The notes beneath the pieces are model-generated. The model was not told where the DNA came from. It did no database searches and was given only the letters and a program-made list of their open reading frames with translations. A stretch of 64,000 nt of DNA, from NCBI GenBank assembly GCA_046295215.1, contig JBKBNP010000001.1:186001-250000 (forward strand), read 5' to 3'. A program made the translations under genes and the position numbers. Positions 8,768 through 16,693 of the stretch are shown here, piece after piece (the first letter of the stretch is position 1; each line of letters begins with the position of its first letter). Origin of the DNA: Szabonella sp046295215. GTDB lineage: Bacteria; Pseudomonadota; Alphaproteobacteria; Rhodobacterales; Rhodobacteraceae.

Positions 8768-9607
8768 TCAGCCCGTGGCGTCCGGCGCGGCCAGCCGGGC
8801 GCGAAGGTCGAGCAGATCCGCCCAGGCCTCGCGTTTGGCGGAAGGTTCGCGCAGCAGATAGGACGGATGCGTGATCGGCAGCACCGGAATTCCGTTGCAC
8901 TCCTGCCATTGTCCGCGCAACCGCAGGATGCCGCGCTGGCCGAACAGTGCCGAACAGGCGGTGTTGCCCGTGGCGACGAGGATGCGCGGCCGGGCAAGCT
9001 CGATATGGCGCAGAAGGAAAGGCCGCATCATGGCGATTTCCTCGGGGCTCGGGTCGCGGTTCTGGGGCGGGCGCCAGGGCATCGTGTTGGTGATGTAGAG
9101 CGCGCAGGCCGGGTCGGTCGCCATGCGCGACAGGCCGATGGCGGCGAACATCCGGTCCAGCATCTGCCCGGCCTGCCCCACGAAGGGGCGCCCGGTGCGG
9201 TCCTCCTCGCGGCCCGGAGCCTCGCCCACGATCATCACCTGCGCCCCCGGCAGGCCATCCGAAAAGACCGTGCTGCGCGCGCCCTTCTTCAATTCGCAAT
9301 GGTCGAAGGCCTCCATCGCGGCGTGCAGGGCGGCCAGATCGGGGGCGGCCGCAGCGGCGCGGGTTGCCACTTCCCCGGGCTTCAAGGCGCTGATCGCTTG
9401 GGCGGCGGGCGGGGCTGTTGCGCGCGGCGCGCGGCCTGCCGGTCCGGTTGCGGCCCCGGCGGGGGGGCTCTCCATCCGGTCGGGCAGGGCATAGGCGTCA
9501 CAGGTCGTCTCGCCGATCACCTCGGTCACGCCCAGATCGACCTGCCAGGCCAGGGCCGCCAGTGCCGCATGCCAGTCCCAGCTTTCGATTCCCGCCCGTT
9601 TTTCCAT
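8768..9607 (-). CDS. Family-4-like uracil-DNA glycosylase lacking most iron-sulfur cysteines
   Basis: The 279-residue protein excises uracil from DNA by analogy with family 4. It has motif A GEAPGREEDRTGRPFVG (residues 128-144), ITN followed by RPPQNRDPSPEE (residues 172-190) and motif B HPSYLLR (residues 247-253). Family-4 enzymes hold a 4Fe-4S cluster with four cysteines. Here only C104 remains; the CxxC partner is K107, and the second pair is replaced by W178 and M194. About 95 low-complexity Ala/Pro-rich residues precede the catalytic domain. It diverges from pyrB. The fold call is firm; loss of the cluster follows from the missing ligands and should be checked against homologues. Confidence 0.88.
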   Translation of the reverse strand: MEKRAGIESWDWHAALAALAWQVDLGVTEVIGETTCDAYALPDRMESPPAGAATGPAGRAPRATAPPAAQAISALKPGEVATRAAAAAPDLAALHAAMEAFDHCELKKGARSTVFSDGLPGAQVMIVGEAPGREEDRTGRPFVGQAGQMLDRMFAAIGLSRMATDPACALYITNTMPWRPPQNRDPSPEEIAMMRPFLLRHIELARPRILVATGNTACSALFGQRGILRLRGQWQECNGIPVLPITHPSYLLREPSAKREAWADLLDLRARLAAPDATG

Positions 9608-9697
9608 GCCGCCAAGCTAGGCCCTGCCCCCCGCGCGGGCAATGCCGATTGTTCCGGCTTGTTCCGGGGCGGAGCCATTTCCGGCGCGATTTGGCGA

Positions 9698-9726
9698 TTG
9701 CCCCGCGCGGATCGCTTTGCGATAAC
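9698..9726 (+). promoter_or_regulatory. Candidate sigma-70-type promoter for pyrB
   Basis: A -35-like TTGCCC (9698-9703) is separated by 17 nt from a -10-like GATAAC (9721-9726), about 22 nt upstream of the pyrB ribosome-binding site GGAG (9745-9748). It lies in the 146-nt divergent gap with the glycosylase gene. It was identified by eye only. Confidence 0.45.
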
Positions 9727-9753
9727 GCGCCTGCCAACCGGATCGGAGCAGCC

Positions 9754-10719
9754 ATGAGTTTTCGCGCGCGACATATCCTCGGTATCCAGCATCTTGCCCC
9801 GGATGAAATCCGCAGCATCCTCGATCTGTCGGAACGCTATGTGGACCTCAACCGCCGCACGGTGAAACAGTCCGACGCGCTGGCCGGCATGACGCAGATC
9901 AACATGTTCTTTGAAAACTCCACCCGCACGCAGGCGAGTTTCGAGCTGGCCGGAAAGCGGCTCGGTGCCGATGTGATGAACATGGCTGTGGCGCAGTCGA
10001 GCGTGAAGAAGGGCGAGACGCTGATCGACACCGCGCTGACCTTGAACGCGATGCACCCCGATCTTCTGGTGGTGCGGCATGGGTCATCCGGGGCGGTCAA
10101 CCTGCTGGCGGAAAAGGTGAATTGCGCGGTGCTGAACGCGGGCGACGGGCGGCATGAACATCCCACGCAGGCGCTGCTGGATGCACTGACGATCCGCCGC
10201 GCCAAGGGCCGCATCCAGCGGCTGACCGTGGCGATCTGCGGCGATGTCGCGCACAGCCGGGTGGCGCGGTCCAACCTGATCCTGCTGGGCAAGATGGAAA
10301 ACCGCATCCGCCTGATCGCACCGCCCACCCTGATGCCCGCAGGGGTGGAGGAGTTCGGGGCGGAGGTGTTCGACGACATGAAGGCGGGGCTCGAAGGTGC
10401 GGATGTGGTGATGATGCTCCGGCTTCAGCGCGAGCGGATGGATGGCGGCTTCATCCCGTCGGAACGCGAATATTTCCACCGCTACGGGCTCGATGCCGAA
10501 AAGCTGGCCCATGCCAAGCCCGATGCCATCGTCATGCATCCCGGCCCGATGAACCGGGGGGTGGAGATTGACGGCACGCTGGCCGATGACATCAACCGCA
10601 GCGTCATTCAGGATCAGGTGGAAATGGGTGTCGCGGTGCGGATGGCCTGTATGGACCTGCTGGCGCGCAACCTGCGGGCCGAACGGGGGGCCAGGGCCGC
10701 CGGCGAAACCTATGCGTGA
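9754..10719 (+). CDS. pyrB: Aspartate carbamoyltransferase catalytic subunit
   Basis: The 321-residue cytosolic enzyme joins carbamoyl phosphate and aspartate in the first committed step of pyrimidine synthesis. Diagnostic motifs are FENSTRTQASFE with the carbamoyl-phosphate-binding S56-T57-R58-T59, SSVKKGET with the catalytic Lys, the HPTQALLDALT block, and MHPGPMNRGVEI near the C-terminus. The ATG at 9754 has GGAG five nt upstream; the frame is open to 9418 but without family homology. No pyrI regulatory subunit is present. A pyrC'-like gene lies downstream, which fits class-A ATCases that assemble with an inactive dihydroorotase homologue. The next gene overlaps its last 8 nt. Confidence 0.97.
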   Translation: MSFRARHILGIQHLAPDEIRSILDLSERYVDLNRRTVKQSDALAGMTQINMFFENSTRTQASFELAGKRLGADVMNMAVAQSSVKKGETLIDTALTLNAMHPDLLVVRHGSSGAVNLLAEKVNCAVLNAGDGRHEHPTQALLDALTIRRAKGRIQRLTVAICGDVAHSRVARSNLILLGKMENRIRLIAPPTLMPAGVEEFGAEVFDDMKAGLEGADVVMMLRLQRERMDGGFIPSEREYFHRYGLDAEKLAHAKPDAIVMHPGPMNRGVEIDGTLADDINRSVIQDQVEMGVAVRMACMDLLARNLRAERGARAAGETYA

Positions 10720-11164
10720 ACGCATCACCCCCGATCCGCTGCTGGGTGGCGGGCTGGAGCCTGAACCGGGCGAGCCGGTGCTGGCAAGTTTCGCGCCTGA
10801 CCGCGCTACTTATTGGCGCAGTCACGGCATCATGGCGCTGGTGGGGGGCGTGCTGGCGGGGCTCTTGCTGGTCGGCATGGGCAATTCGGCGCCTTGGGTC
10901 GGCCCCGTCGGGGCGGTTCTGGCGTTGCTGGCGCGGGGGGCCTACCTCGCCTCCGAGGTTCTGGCGCTGCGCTGGCAGTTGACTGACCGGCGGCTGATCC
11001 TGCCCGGCGGGCGCGCGGTGCGGCTGGGCGAGATCACTGCAGCACGGCCCTTTCTGGGCGATGTGCAGGTGGTGACGCGGGGCGGTGACAAGCATCTGAT
11101 CCGCTATCCGGCCGATCCTGCGGCGGTGGTCGCGGAAATCGACAAGGCGAGGGCTGCGGCATGA
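10712..11164 (+). CDS. Small membrane protein, possibly PH-like, between pyrB and pyrC'
   Basis: The 150-residue protein has two hydrophobic helices (about residues 41-58 and 62-85), followed by a region (WQLTDRRLILPGGRAVRLGE and a beta-rich tail with VQVVTRGGDKHLIRYPADP) that resembles bacterial PH-domain (YdbS/YdbT-like) membrane proteins. The ATG overlaps the pyrB stop by 8 nt, implying translational coupling. The stop is 19 nt before pyrC'. I recognise the general domain style but not a specific function. Its position inside the pyrimidine operon suggests co-expression with PyrB and PyrC', but gives no mechanism. Confidence 0.7.
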   Translation: MRERITPDPLLGGGLEPEPGEPVLASFAPDRATYWRSHGIMALVGGVLAGLLLVGMGNSAPWVGPVGAVLALLARGAYLASEVLALRWQLTDRRLILPGGRAVRLGEITAARPFLGDVQVVTRGGDKHLIRYPADPAAVVAEIDKARAAA

Positions 11165-11183
11165 CGGGCCGGGCAGCGGGGGA

Positions 11184-12473
11184 ATGGACATGGCGATGAC
11201 GGTCTTTCTGGAAAACGCGCGGGTGATCGACCCGGAGGTGGGCGAGATCCGCGAGGCCAATGTGATCCTTGACAACGGGCTGATCGCGGCCATCGGGGAT
11301 GCCTCTGCCCCGAAAGGCGCGCAGATCATCGACTGTGGCGGCAAATGCCTTGCCCCCGGGCTGGTCGATATAGGTGTCAAGATCGGCGAGCCGGGGGAGC
11401 GGCACCGCGAATCCTTCCGCTCGGCGGGGCTTGCGGCGGCGGCGGGGGGCGTGACCACGATCATTGCGCGGCCCGACACCTCGCCTGCAATCGACACGCC
11501 CGAGGTGCTGGAATTCGTGACCCGCCGCGCCGCCGAGGCCTCCCCCGTCCGCATCCGGCATATGGCCGCGCTGACCAAGGGCCGGGCGGGGCGCGAGATG
11601 ACCGAGATCGGGTTTCTACTGGATGCGGGGGCTGTGGCCTTCACCGATGGCGACCATGTCGTGACCGATACCAAGGTGCTGTCCCGCGCGCTGACCTATG
11701 CGCGCAGCCTCGGCGCGCTGGTGATCGGCCATCCGCAGGATCCGGGTCTGTCGGCGGGGGCGGCGGTGACGAGCGGAAAATTCGCCTCGCTCATGGGGCT
11801 GCCGGGCGTGCATCCGATGGCCGAACGCATCGGGCTCGACCGCGACCTCGGCCTGATCGAGATGACCGGCGCGCGCTATCACGCCGACCAGATCACGACC
11901 GCGCGCAGCCTGCCCGCCCTGCAGCGCGCCAAGGCCAACGGGTTTCCGGTGACGGCGGGGGTGTCGATCCACCATCTGATGCTGAATGAACTCGACGTCG
12001 GCGACTATCGCAGTTTCTTCAAACTCTCCCCGCCGCTGCGGTCAGAGGAGGACCGTCTGGCGGTGGTGGCCGCGGTGGCGGATGGGGTGATCGACGTGAT
12101 CTGTTCGATGCACACGCCCGCCGATGAGGAAAGCAAGCGCCTGCCGTTTGAAGAGGCGCAGGCGGGGGCTGTGGCGCTGGAAACCTTCCTGCCCGCGATG
12201 ATGCGGCTTTATCATGCGGGGGCGCTGGACCTGCCGCAACTGTTCCGCGCTGCCGCCTTGAACCCCGCGCGCCTTCTGGGCCTGCCGCAGGGTCGCATGG
12301 CCGAGGGCGCGCCCGCCGATCTGGTGCTGTTCGACCCGGATGCGCCCTTCCTGCTGGACCGGTTCACCCTGCGGTCAAAGTCGCGCAACACGCCCTTTGA
12401 CGGGCAGCGGATGGAGGGTAGGGTGCTGGCAACCTTCGTCGCCGGGCGACAGGTGTTCGGACAGGAGGGCTGA
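11184..12473 (+). CDS. pyrC': Dihydroorotase homologue, probably non-catalytic (PyrC' type)
   Basis: This 429-residue amidohydrolase-fold protein aligns along its length with class-I dihydroorotases (TVFLENARVIDPEVGEI, CGGKCLAPGLVDIGVK, SIHHLMLNELD, SKSRNTPFDGQRMEGRV). The metal-binding HxH is replaced: the usual D-x-H-x-H-x-R-E-P-G reads DIGVKIGEPG, giving G64 and K66. The later Asp-His motif (TDHAPH) reads SMHTPA. Such PyrC' proteins are known partners needed for assembly of class-A aspartate carbamoyltransferase (Pseudomonas). An active dihydroorotase must then be encoded elsewhere. The start may be ATG 11184 or 11190; the G-rich Shine-Dalgarno at 11178-11183 fits 11190 better. Confidence 0.88.
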   Translation: MDMAMTVFLENARVIDPEVGEIREANVILDNGLIAAIGDASAPKGAQIIDCGGKCLAPGLVDIGVKIGEPGERHRESFRSAGLAAAAGGVTTIIARPDTSPAIDTPEVLEFVTRRAAEASPVRIRHMAALTKGRAGREMTEIGFLLDAGAVAFTDGDHVVTDTKVLSRALTYARSLGALVIGHPQDPGLSAGAAVTSGKFASLMGLPGVHPMAERIGLDRDLGLIEMTGARYHADQITTARSLPALQRAKANGFPVTAGVSIHHLMLNELDVGDYRSFFKLSPPLRSEEDRLAVVAAVADGVIDVICSMHTPADEESKRLPFEEAQAGAVALETFLPAMMRLYHAGALDLPQLFRAAALNPARLLGLPQGRMAEGAPADLVLFDPDAPFLLDRFTLRSKSRNTPFDGQRMEGRVLATFVAGRQVFGQEG

Positions 12474-12477
12474 GGCG

Positions 12478-13086
12478 ATGCCGGTGTTCGGGACGGATCC
12501 GATGGTGCTGGTGCTGGTTGCTGTGGCGGCCTACCTTTTGGGCTCGGTTCCCTTTGGCGTGGTGGTGACGCGGGCCATGGGGCTGGGTGATCTGCGCCAG
12601 ATCGGGTCGGGAAATATCGGGGCGACCAATGTGCTGCGCACCGGCAACAAGGGGGCGGCGGCGGCGACGTTGTTGCTCGATGCGGCCAAGGGCGGGGTCG
12701 CGGTGCTGATCGCGCGGGCGGCGGTGGGCGAGGATGCGGCGCAGGTGGCGGCGCTGGCCTCGTTCCTCGGGCATCTCTATCCGGTCTGGCTGCGGTTCCG
12801 GGGCGGCAAGGGGGTTGCGACCTTCTTCGGCACGCTGTTTGCGCTGGCATGGCCGGTCGGGCTGGCGGCGGCGGCGACATGGCTTGTGGTGGCAGCGCTG
12901 TTGCGCATGTCCTCGGTTGCCGGGCTGGCGGCGGCGGGCAGCTCGATCGGCTGGATGCTGCTTTTCGGCCGGTCCGAGATGATGTTTCTCGGCATCATCC
13001 TCACCCTTCTGATCTACTGGCGCCACCGCGAGAACATGGCCCGGATCAAGGCGGGCACCGAACCGAGGATCGGCCGCAAGGGCTGA
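12478..13086 (+). CDS. plsY: Glycerol-3-phosphate acyltransferase PlsY
   Basis: The 202-residue integral membrane enzyme transfers an acyl group from acyl-phosphate to glycerol-3-phosphate, the first step of phospholipid synthesis. The three PlsY loops are present: SVPFGVVV near residue 22, GSGNIGATNVLR near residue 42, and GGKGVATFFG near residue 110. About five hydrophobic helices surround them and the tail ends HRENMARIKAGTEPRIGRKG, typical of the family. ATG 12478 overlaps nothing and follows the pyrC' stop by 4 nt, with GAGG just upstream, so it is probably the last gene of the pyr operon. No hairpin terminator was obvious in the 169 nt that follow. Confidence 0.96.
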   Translation: MPVFGTDPMVLVLVAVAAYLLGSVPFGVVVTRAMGLGDLRQIGSGNIGATNVLRTGNKGAAAATLLLDAAKGGVAVLIARAAVGEDAAQVAALASFLGHLYPVWLRFRGGKGVATFFGTLFALAWPVGLAAAATWLVVAALLRMSSVAGLAAAGSSIGWMLLFGRSEMMFLGIILTLLIYWRHRENMARIKAGTEPRIGRKG

Positions 13087-13255
13087 TCCGGCGGGGAGGG
13101 ATCGCGTTGCCTTATGGCCCCAGCAAGGGCACATCGGGCACAGGCGGGGCCAGAACTTTGCCGCGCGTCAAGATTACGCCTTGCAAAGCTTGCCAGCGAG
13201 CATGATCCTGTAAAGATCAGCAGTCGAAACCGCAAGCAAAGGCCATTGCCCCGGC

Positions 13256-14278
13256 ATGACCAAGATCAGGAACATGGAGGAATTCGCCCGGCTGAGCGGC
13301 ATTTCCCGGCCCACTGTGTCAAAGTTCTTCAATGATCCCAACAGTGTGCGTGCCACCACCCGCAAACGGATCGAAAAGGCGCTGGAACAATACGACTACC
13401 GGCCCAATATTTTCGCCGTAAACCAGAACCGCAAGCTGACCAAGACCATCGGCATCGTGGTGCCCTATCTTGCAGATCCCTTCTTTGCCGAGATCGCGCG
13501 CAAGATCGAGCGGCGCTGCATCGACGCGGGGTTCTGGCCGATCCTGTTCAGCGCCCATGGCGAGCAGAAGCTGGAAAATGACATTCTCGACAGCCTGCGC
13601 TCGCTGAAACCGGCGGGCGCGCTGCTGGCGCCTCTGGGGCGGCGCTCGGACCGCGCGGCGATCGAACAGTTCTGCCGCGATGTGCCGACGGTGCTGTTCG
13701 ACAGCAATATCGAAGGGGTCGGAACCGCCTTTATCGGGTCCGACAATGCGCATTTCGTGGGCCAGATCGTCGAATACCTCTGCCGCACCGGCGAGCCGCC
13801 CTGTTTTTTCGAGATGCAGCCCGTCAACCCCAACGCCAACAAGCGCCGCAACGCCTATATCGCCGTGATGGAGCGGCTGGGCCATGTCCCGACCGTGCTG
13901 CGGGTCGACAGTTCGGGCTGGGAGTTCGAGAAGGTCGGCTATGAAGGCGCGCTTCAGATGCTCGATGCGAATCGGCTCACCTCGAACACGGTGCTGTGCA
14001 GCAACGACCGGCTGGCCATCGGCTTCCTGTCCGCCTGCTATGAGCGGGGGCTTCGGGTCGGTTTTGCCGAAGGCTGCGCATTGCGCGTGGCGGGGATCGA
14101 CGACCACCCGTTCTCGCGCTTCACCTGCCCGCCGCTGACCACCGTGGCACAGGATTATGAAGCGGTTTCAAACCGCAGCACGGAAACGCTGTTCCATCTG
14201 ATCGAGAGCGACGAGCCTCCGAAAACCCGGGTCGAGACGCTTTTCGAGGGTCGTCTGGTGATGCGTGCTTCAGCATAA
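13256..14278 (+). CDS. LacI-family transcriptional regulator of the polyol operon
   Basis: The 340-residue protein has an N-terminal LacI helix-turn-helix and hinge (EEFARLSGISRPTVSKFFND, then RPNIFAVNQN, residues 7-57) and a periplasmic-binding-protein-like effector domain (TIGIVVPYLADPFFAEIAR, CSNDRLAIGFL, VAGIDDHPFSR). It lies directly upstream of smoE in the same direction, 89 nt before it. The effector is therefore probably a hexitol such as sorbitol or mannitol; this is inferred from context. A near-palindrome with a central CG overlaps its stop codon (14280-14293) and is the likely operator. The Shine-Dalgarno is weak: AAAGG lies 13 nt before the ATG. Confidence 0.9.
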   Translation: MTKIRNMEEFARLSGISRPTVSKFFNDPNSVRATTRKRIEKALEQYDYRPNIFAVNQNRKLTKTIGIVVPYLADPFFAEIARKIERRCIDAGFWPILFSAHGEQKLENDILDSLRSLKPAGALLAPLGRRSDRAAIEQFCRDVPTVLFDSNIEGVGTAFIGSDNAHFVGQIVEYLCRTGEPPCFFEMQPVNPNANKRRNAYIAVMERLGHVPTVLRVDSSGWEFEKVGYEGALQMLDANRLTSNTVLCSNDRLAIGFLSACYERGLRVGFAEGCALRVAGIDDHPFSRFTCPPLTTVAQDYEAVSNRSTETLFHLIESDEPPKTRVETLFEGRLVMRASA

Positions 14279-14279
14279 A

Positions 14280-14293
14280 TTTACGCGCGGAAA
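14280..14293. promoter_or_regulatory. LacI-type operator candidate upstream of smoE
   Basis: TTTACGCGCGGAAA is symmetric at 12 of 14 positions around a central CG, as is usual for LacI-family sites, and the flanks AA/TT extend the symmetry. A -35-like TTGACT (14301-14306) follows within 8 nt, but no good -10 is visible. The position suits control of smoE by the adjacent LacI protein. This is inferred from symmetry. Confidence 0.45.
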
Positions 14294-14367
14294 GTTTTTA
14301 TTGACTGCGCGAAGCCTTTGGACTTAGCCTGTGTGACATCATCCAGATGAACAAGGGAGGAGTTCGG

Positions 14368-15681
14368 ATGTCTTTCAGAACGTCACTCGGTCTCGCGAGT
14401 GCGCTGGCCGTGGCTGCGTCCATGGCGGCCCATGCACAGACGCCCAGCGGAACCATCACCATCGCCACCGTGAATAACGGCGACATGATCCGCATGCAGG
14501 GGCTGACTGCGGAATTCAACGCGCAATATCCCGACATCAAGGTCGAATGGGTCACGCTGGAGGAAAACGTCCTGCGGTCCCGCGTCACCCAGGACATTTC
14601 GGCCAAGGGCGGCCAGTTCGACGTCATGACCATCGGCACCTATGAGGTTCCGATCTGGGGGGCGAATGGCTGGCTCGTGTCGCTCAACGACCTGCCCGCC
14701 GAATGGGATGCCGACGACCTGTTGCCGGCGATCCGCGACGGGCTGACGGTGGAGGGCGAGCTTTACGCAGCGCCCTTCTACGGCGAAAGCTCGATGGTGA
14801 TGTATCGCACCGACCTGATGGAAGCGGCAGGGCTGACCATGCCCGAAGCACCCACATGGGAGTTCATCCGCGAGGCGGCGGCGGCCATGACCAAAGGCGA
14901 CGTTTACGGCGTCTGCCTGCGCGGCAAGGCGGGCTGGGGCGAGAACATGGCCTTCCTCTCGGCCATGGGCAACAGCTTCGGCGCGCGCTGGTTCGACGCG
15001 GACTGGAAGGCCCAGTTCGACAGCGCCGAATGGGCCAACACGCTGAATTTCTACATGGACCTGATGAAAAGCTATGGCCCCCCCGGATCGGCCAATAACG
15101 GGTTCAACGAGAATCTCTCGCTGTTCCAGCAGGGCAAATGCGGCATGTGGATCGACGCGACGGTGGCGGCGTCCTTCGTGACCAATCCCAATGAGTCCAC
15201 CGTGGCCGACAAAGTGGGCTTCGCGCTGGCCCCCGACAACGGGCTGGGCAAGCGGGGCAACTGGCTCTGGGCCTGGTCGCTGGCGGTTCCGGCGGGCTCG
15301 CAGCAGACCGATGCGGCCAAGGCCTTCATCGCCTGGGCGACCAGCAAGGACTACACCGCCCTTGTCGCCGAGAAAGAGGGCTGGGCCAACGTGCCCCCGG
15401 GCACGCGCAAATCGCTCTATGCCAACCCGGCCTATACCGAGGCCGCAAGCTTTGCCGAAATGACACTGCGCTCGATCAATTCCGCCGATCCGACCGAGCC
15501 GACCGTGCAGCCGGTTCCCTATACGGGCGTGCAATTCGTGGCGATCCCGGAATTTGCGGGCTTCGCGACCGAGGTGGGTCAGGAATTCGCCAATGCGCTG
15601 GCGGGTCAGCAGAGTGTGGAACAGGCCCTGCAACGGGCGCAGGCCCTGACCAATGACGCCATGGAAGCCGCCGGCTACTGA
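14368..15681 (+). CDS. smoE: Polyol ABC transporter substrate-binding protein SmoE
   Basis: The 437-residue periplasmic binding protein (family 1, MalE-like) has a signal peptide (SFRTSLGLASALAVAASMAAHA, cleaved before QTPSG). The mature part carries the sugar-binding-protein motif FDVMTIGTYEVPIWGANGWL near residue 85 and PFYGESSMVMYRTDLMEAAG near residue 140. It captures sorbitol, mannitol or related polyols for import. Translation most likely starts at ATG 14368, as AAGGGAGGAG ends 5 nt upstream; an earlier in-frame ATG at 14347 lies before that Shine-Dalgarno. Its downstream partners are smoFGK, smoS and mtlK, the order known from the Rhodobacter sphaeroides polyol operon, which supports the symbol. 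Confidence 0.93.
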   Translation: MSFRTSLGLASALAVAASMAAHAQTPSGTITIATVNNGDMIRMQGLTAEFNAQYPDIKVEWVTLEENVLRSRVTQDISAKGGQFDVMTIGTYEVPIWGANGWLVSLNDLPAEWDADDLLPAIRDGLTVEGELYAAPFYGESSMVMYRTDLMEAAGLTMPEAPTWEFIREAAAAMTKGDVYGVCLRGKAGWGENMAFLSAMGNSFGARWFDADWKAQFDSAEWANTLNFYMDLMKSYGPPGSANNGFNENLSLFQQGKCGMWIDATVAASFVTNPNESTVADKVGFALAPDNGLGKRGNWLWAWSLAVPAGSQQTDAAKAFIAWATSKDYTALVAEKEGWANVPPGTRKSLYANPAYTEAASFAEMTLRSINSADPTEPTVQPVPYTGVQFVAIPEFAGFATEVGQEFANALAGQQSVEQALQRAQALTNDAMEAAGY

Positions 15682-15694
15682 CAGGCTCCTCCCT

Positions 15695-15737
15695 GGCCGG
15701 AGGGCGGGCGACAGCTTCGCTCTCCGGTCCTTTTCTT
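15695..15737 (+). terminator. Intra-operon hairpin with T-rich tail between smoE and smoF
   Basis: GGCCGGAG (15695-15702) pairs with CTCCGGTC (15722-15729) as an 8-bp stem with one G-U pair, followed by CTTTTCTT. This resembles a partial terminator or 3'-stabilising hairpin that keeps binding-protein mRNA in excess over permease mRNA, as is common in binding-protein operons. It was identified by eye. Confidence 0.5.
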
Positions 15738-15816
15738 CCGCAAGACCATTCCCGCAAGACGGCTGCCGAGGGTTTCCCCGGGGTCGTCCCCCCATCCCCT
15801 CCGTGGAGGCATGACC

Positions 15817-16683
15817 ATGGCAACGCAGCATTCCCGAACTGCCGCCCGTCTGATGCTCGCGCCCGCCGTCATCCTGCTTCTGGGATGGATGCTGGTGCCG
15901 CTGACGATGACGCTTCTGTTCTCGTTCAAGCAATACCTGCCAATGCGCGGTGGCGATCTGGGCTGGGTGGGGTTCGACAATTACATCCGCTTCGTCAGCT
16001 CCTCCGCCTTCTGGCCCTCGGTCGTGACGACATTGGTGATCGTGGGCAGCGTTCTGGTCATCACCATCGTTCTGGGCGTGTTGCTGGCGCTGTTGCTGGA
16101 TCAGCCGATGTGGGGGCAGGGGATCGTGCGCATCCTTGTCATCGCGCCCTTCTTCGTCATGCCCACGGTGTCGGCGCTGGTCTGGAAAAACATGTTCATG
16201 GACCCGGTGAACGGGCTTTTCGCGCATCTGTGGAAATTCTTCGGTGCAACGCCGGTCTCGTGGCTGTCGGAGGCCCCGATGACCTCGATCATCCTGATTG
16301 TCAGTTGGCAATGGCTGCCCTTCGCCACGCTGATCCTCCTGACGGCGATCCAGTCGCTTGACAGCGAACAGCTTGAGGCCGCCGAGATGGACGGCGCCCC
16401 GCCACTGTCGCGCTTTGGCCATATCATCCTGCCGCATATGGCACGCGCCATCACCATCGTCGTGCTGATCCAGACCATCTTCCTGCTGGCGGTCTTTGCC
16501 GAGATCTTCGTGACCACGCAGGGCGCCTTCGGCACCCGCACGCTGACCTACCTCATCTTCCAGCGCGTGCTGGAAAGCCAGAATGTGGGCCTCGGCTCCG
16601 CCGGTGGGGTCTATGCAATCATCCTTGCCAATATCCTTGCGCTGTTCCTCATGCGCATCGTCGGCAAGAATCTGGACAGGTGA
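15817..16683 (+). CDS. smoF: Polyol ABC transporter permease SmoF
   Basis: The 288-residue MalF-type inner-membrane permease has six hydrophobic helices. The EAA loop that contacts the ATPase reads EAAEMDGAPPLSRFGHIILP near residue 190. It follows smoE by 135 nt, including the hairpin. ATG 15817 is preferred to ATG 15811 because the GGAGG at 15805-15809 then has 7-nt spacing. With SmoG it forms the transmembrane channel for polyol uptake. Confidence 0.92.
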   Translation: MATQHSRTAARLMLAPAVILLLGWMLVPLTMTLLFSFKQYLPMRGGDLGWVGFDNYIRFVSSSAFWPSVVTTLVIVGSVLVITIVLGVLLALLLDQPMWGQGIVRILVIAPFFVMPTVSALVWKNMFMDPVNGLFAHLWKFFGATPVSWLSEAPMTSIILIVSWQWLPFATLILLTAIQSLDSEQLEAAEMDGAPPLSRFGHIILPHMARAITIVVLIQTIFLLAVFAEIFVTTQGAFGTRTLTYLIFQRVLESQNVGLGSAGGVYAIILANILALFLMRIVGKNLDR

Positions 16684-16693
16684 GGAAACGCCC

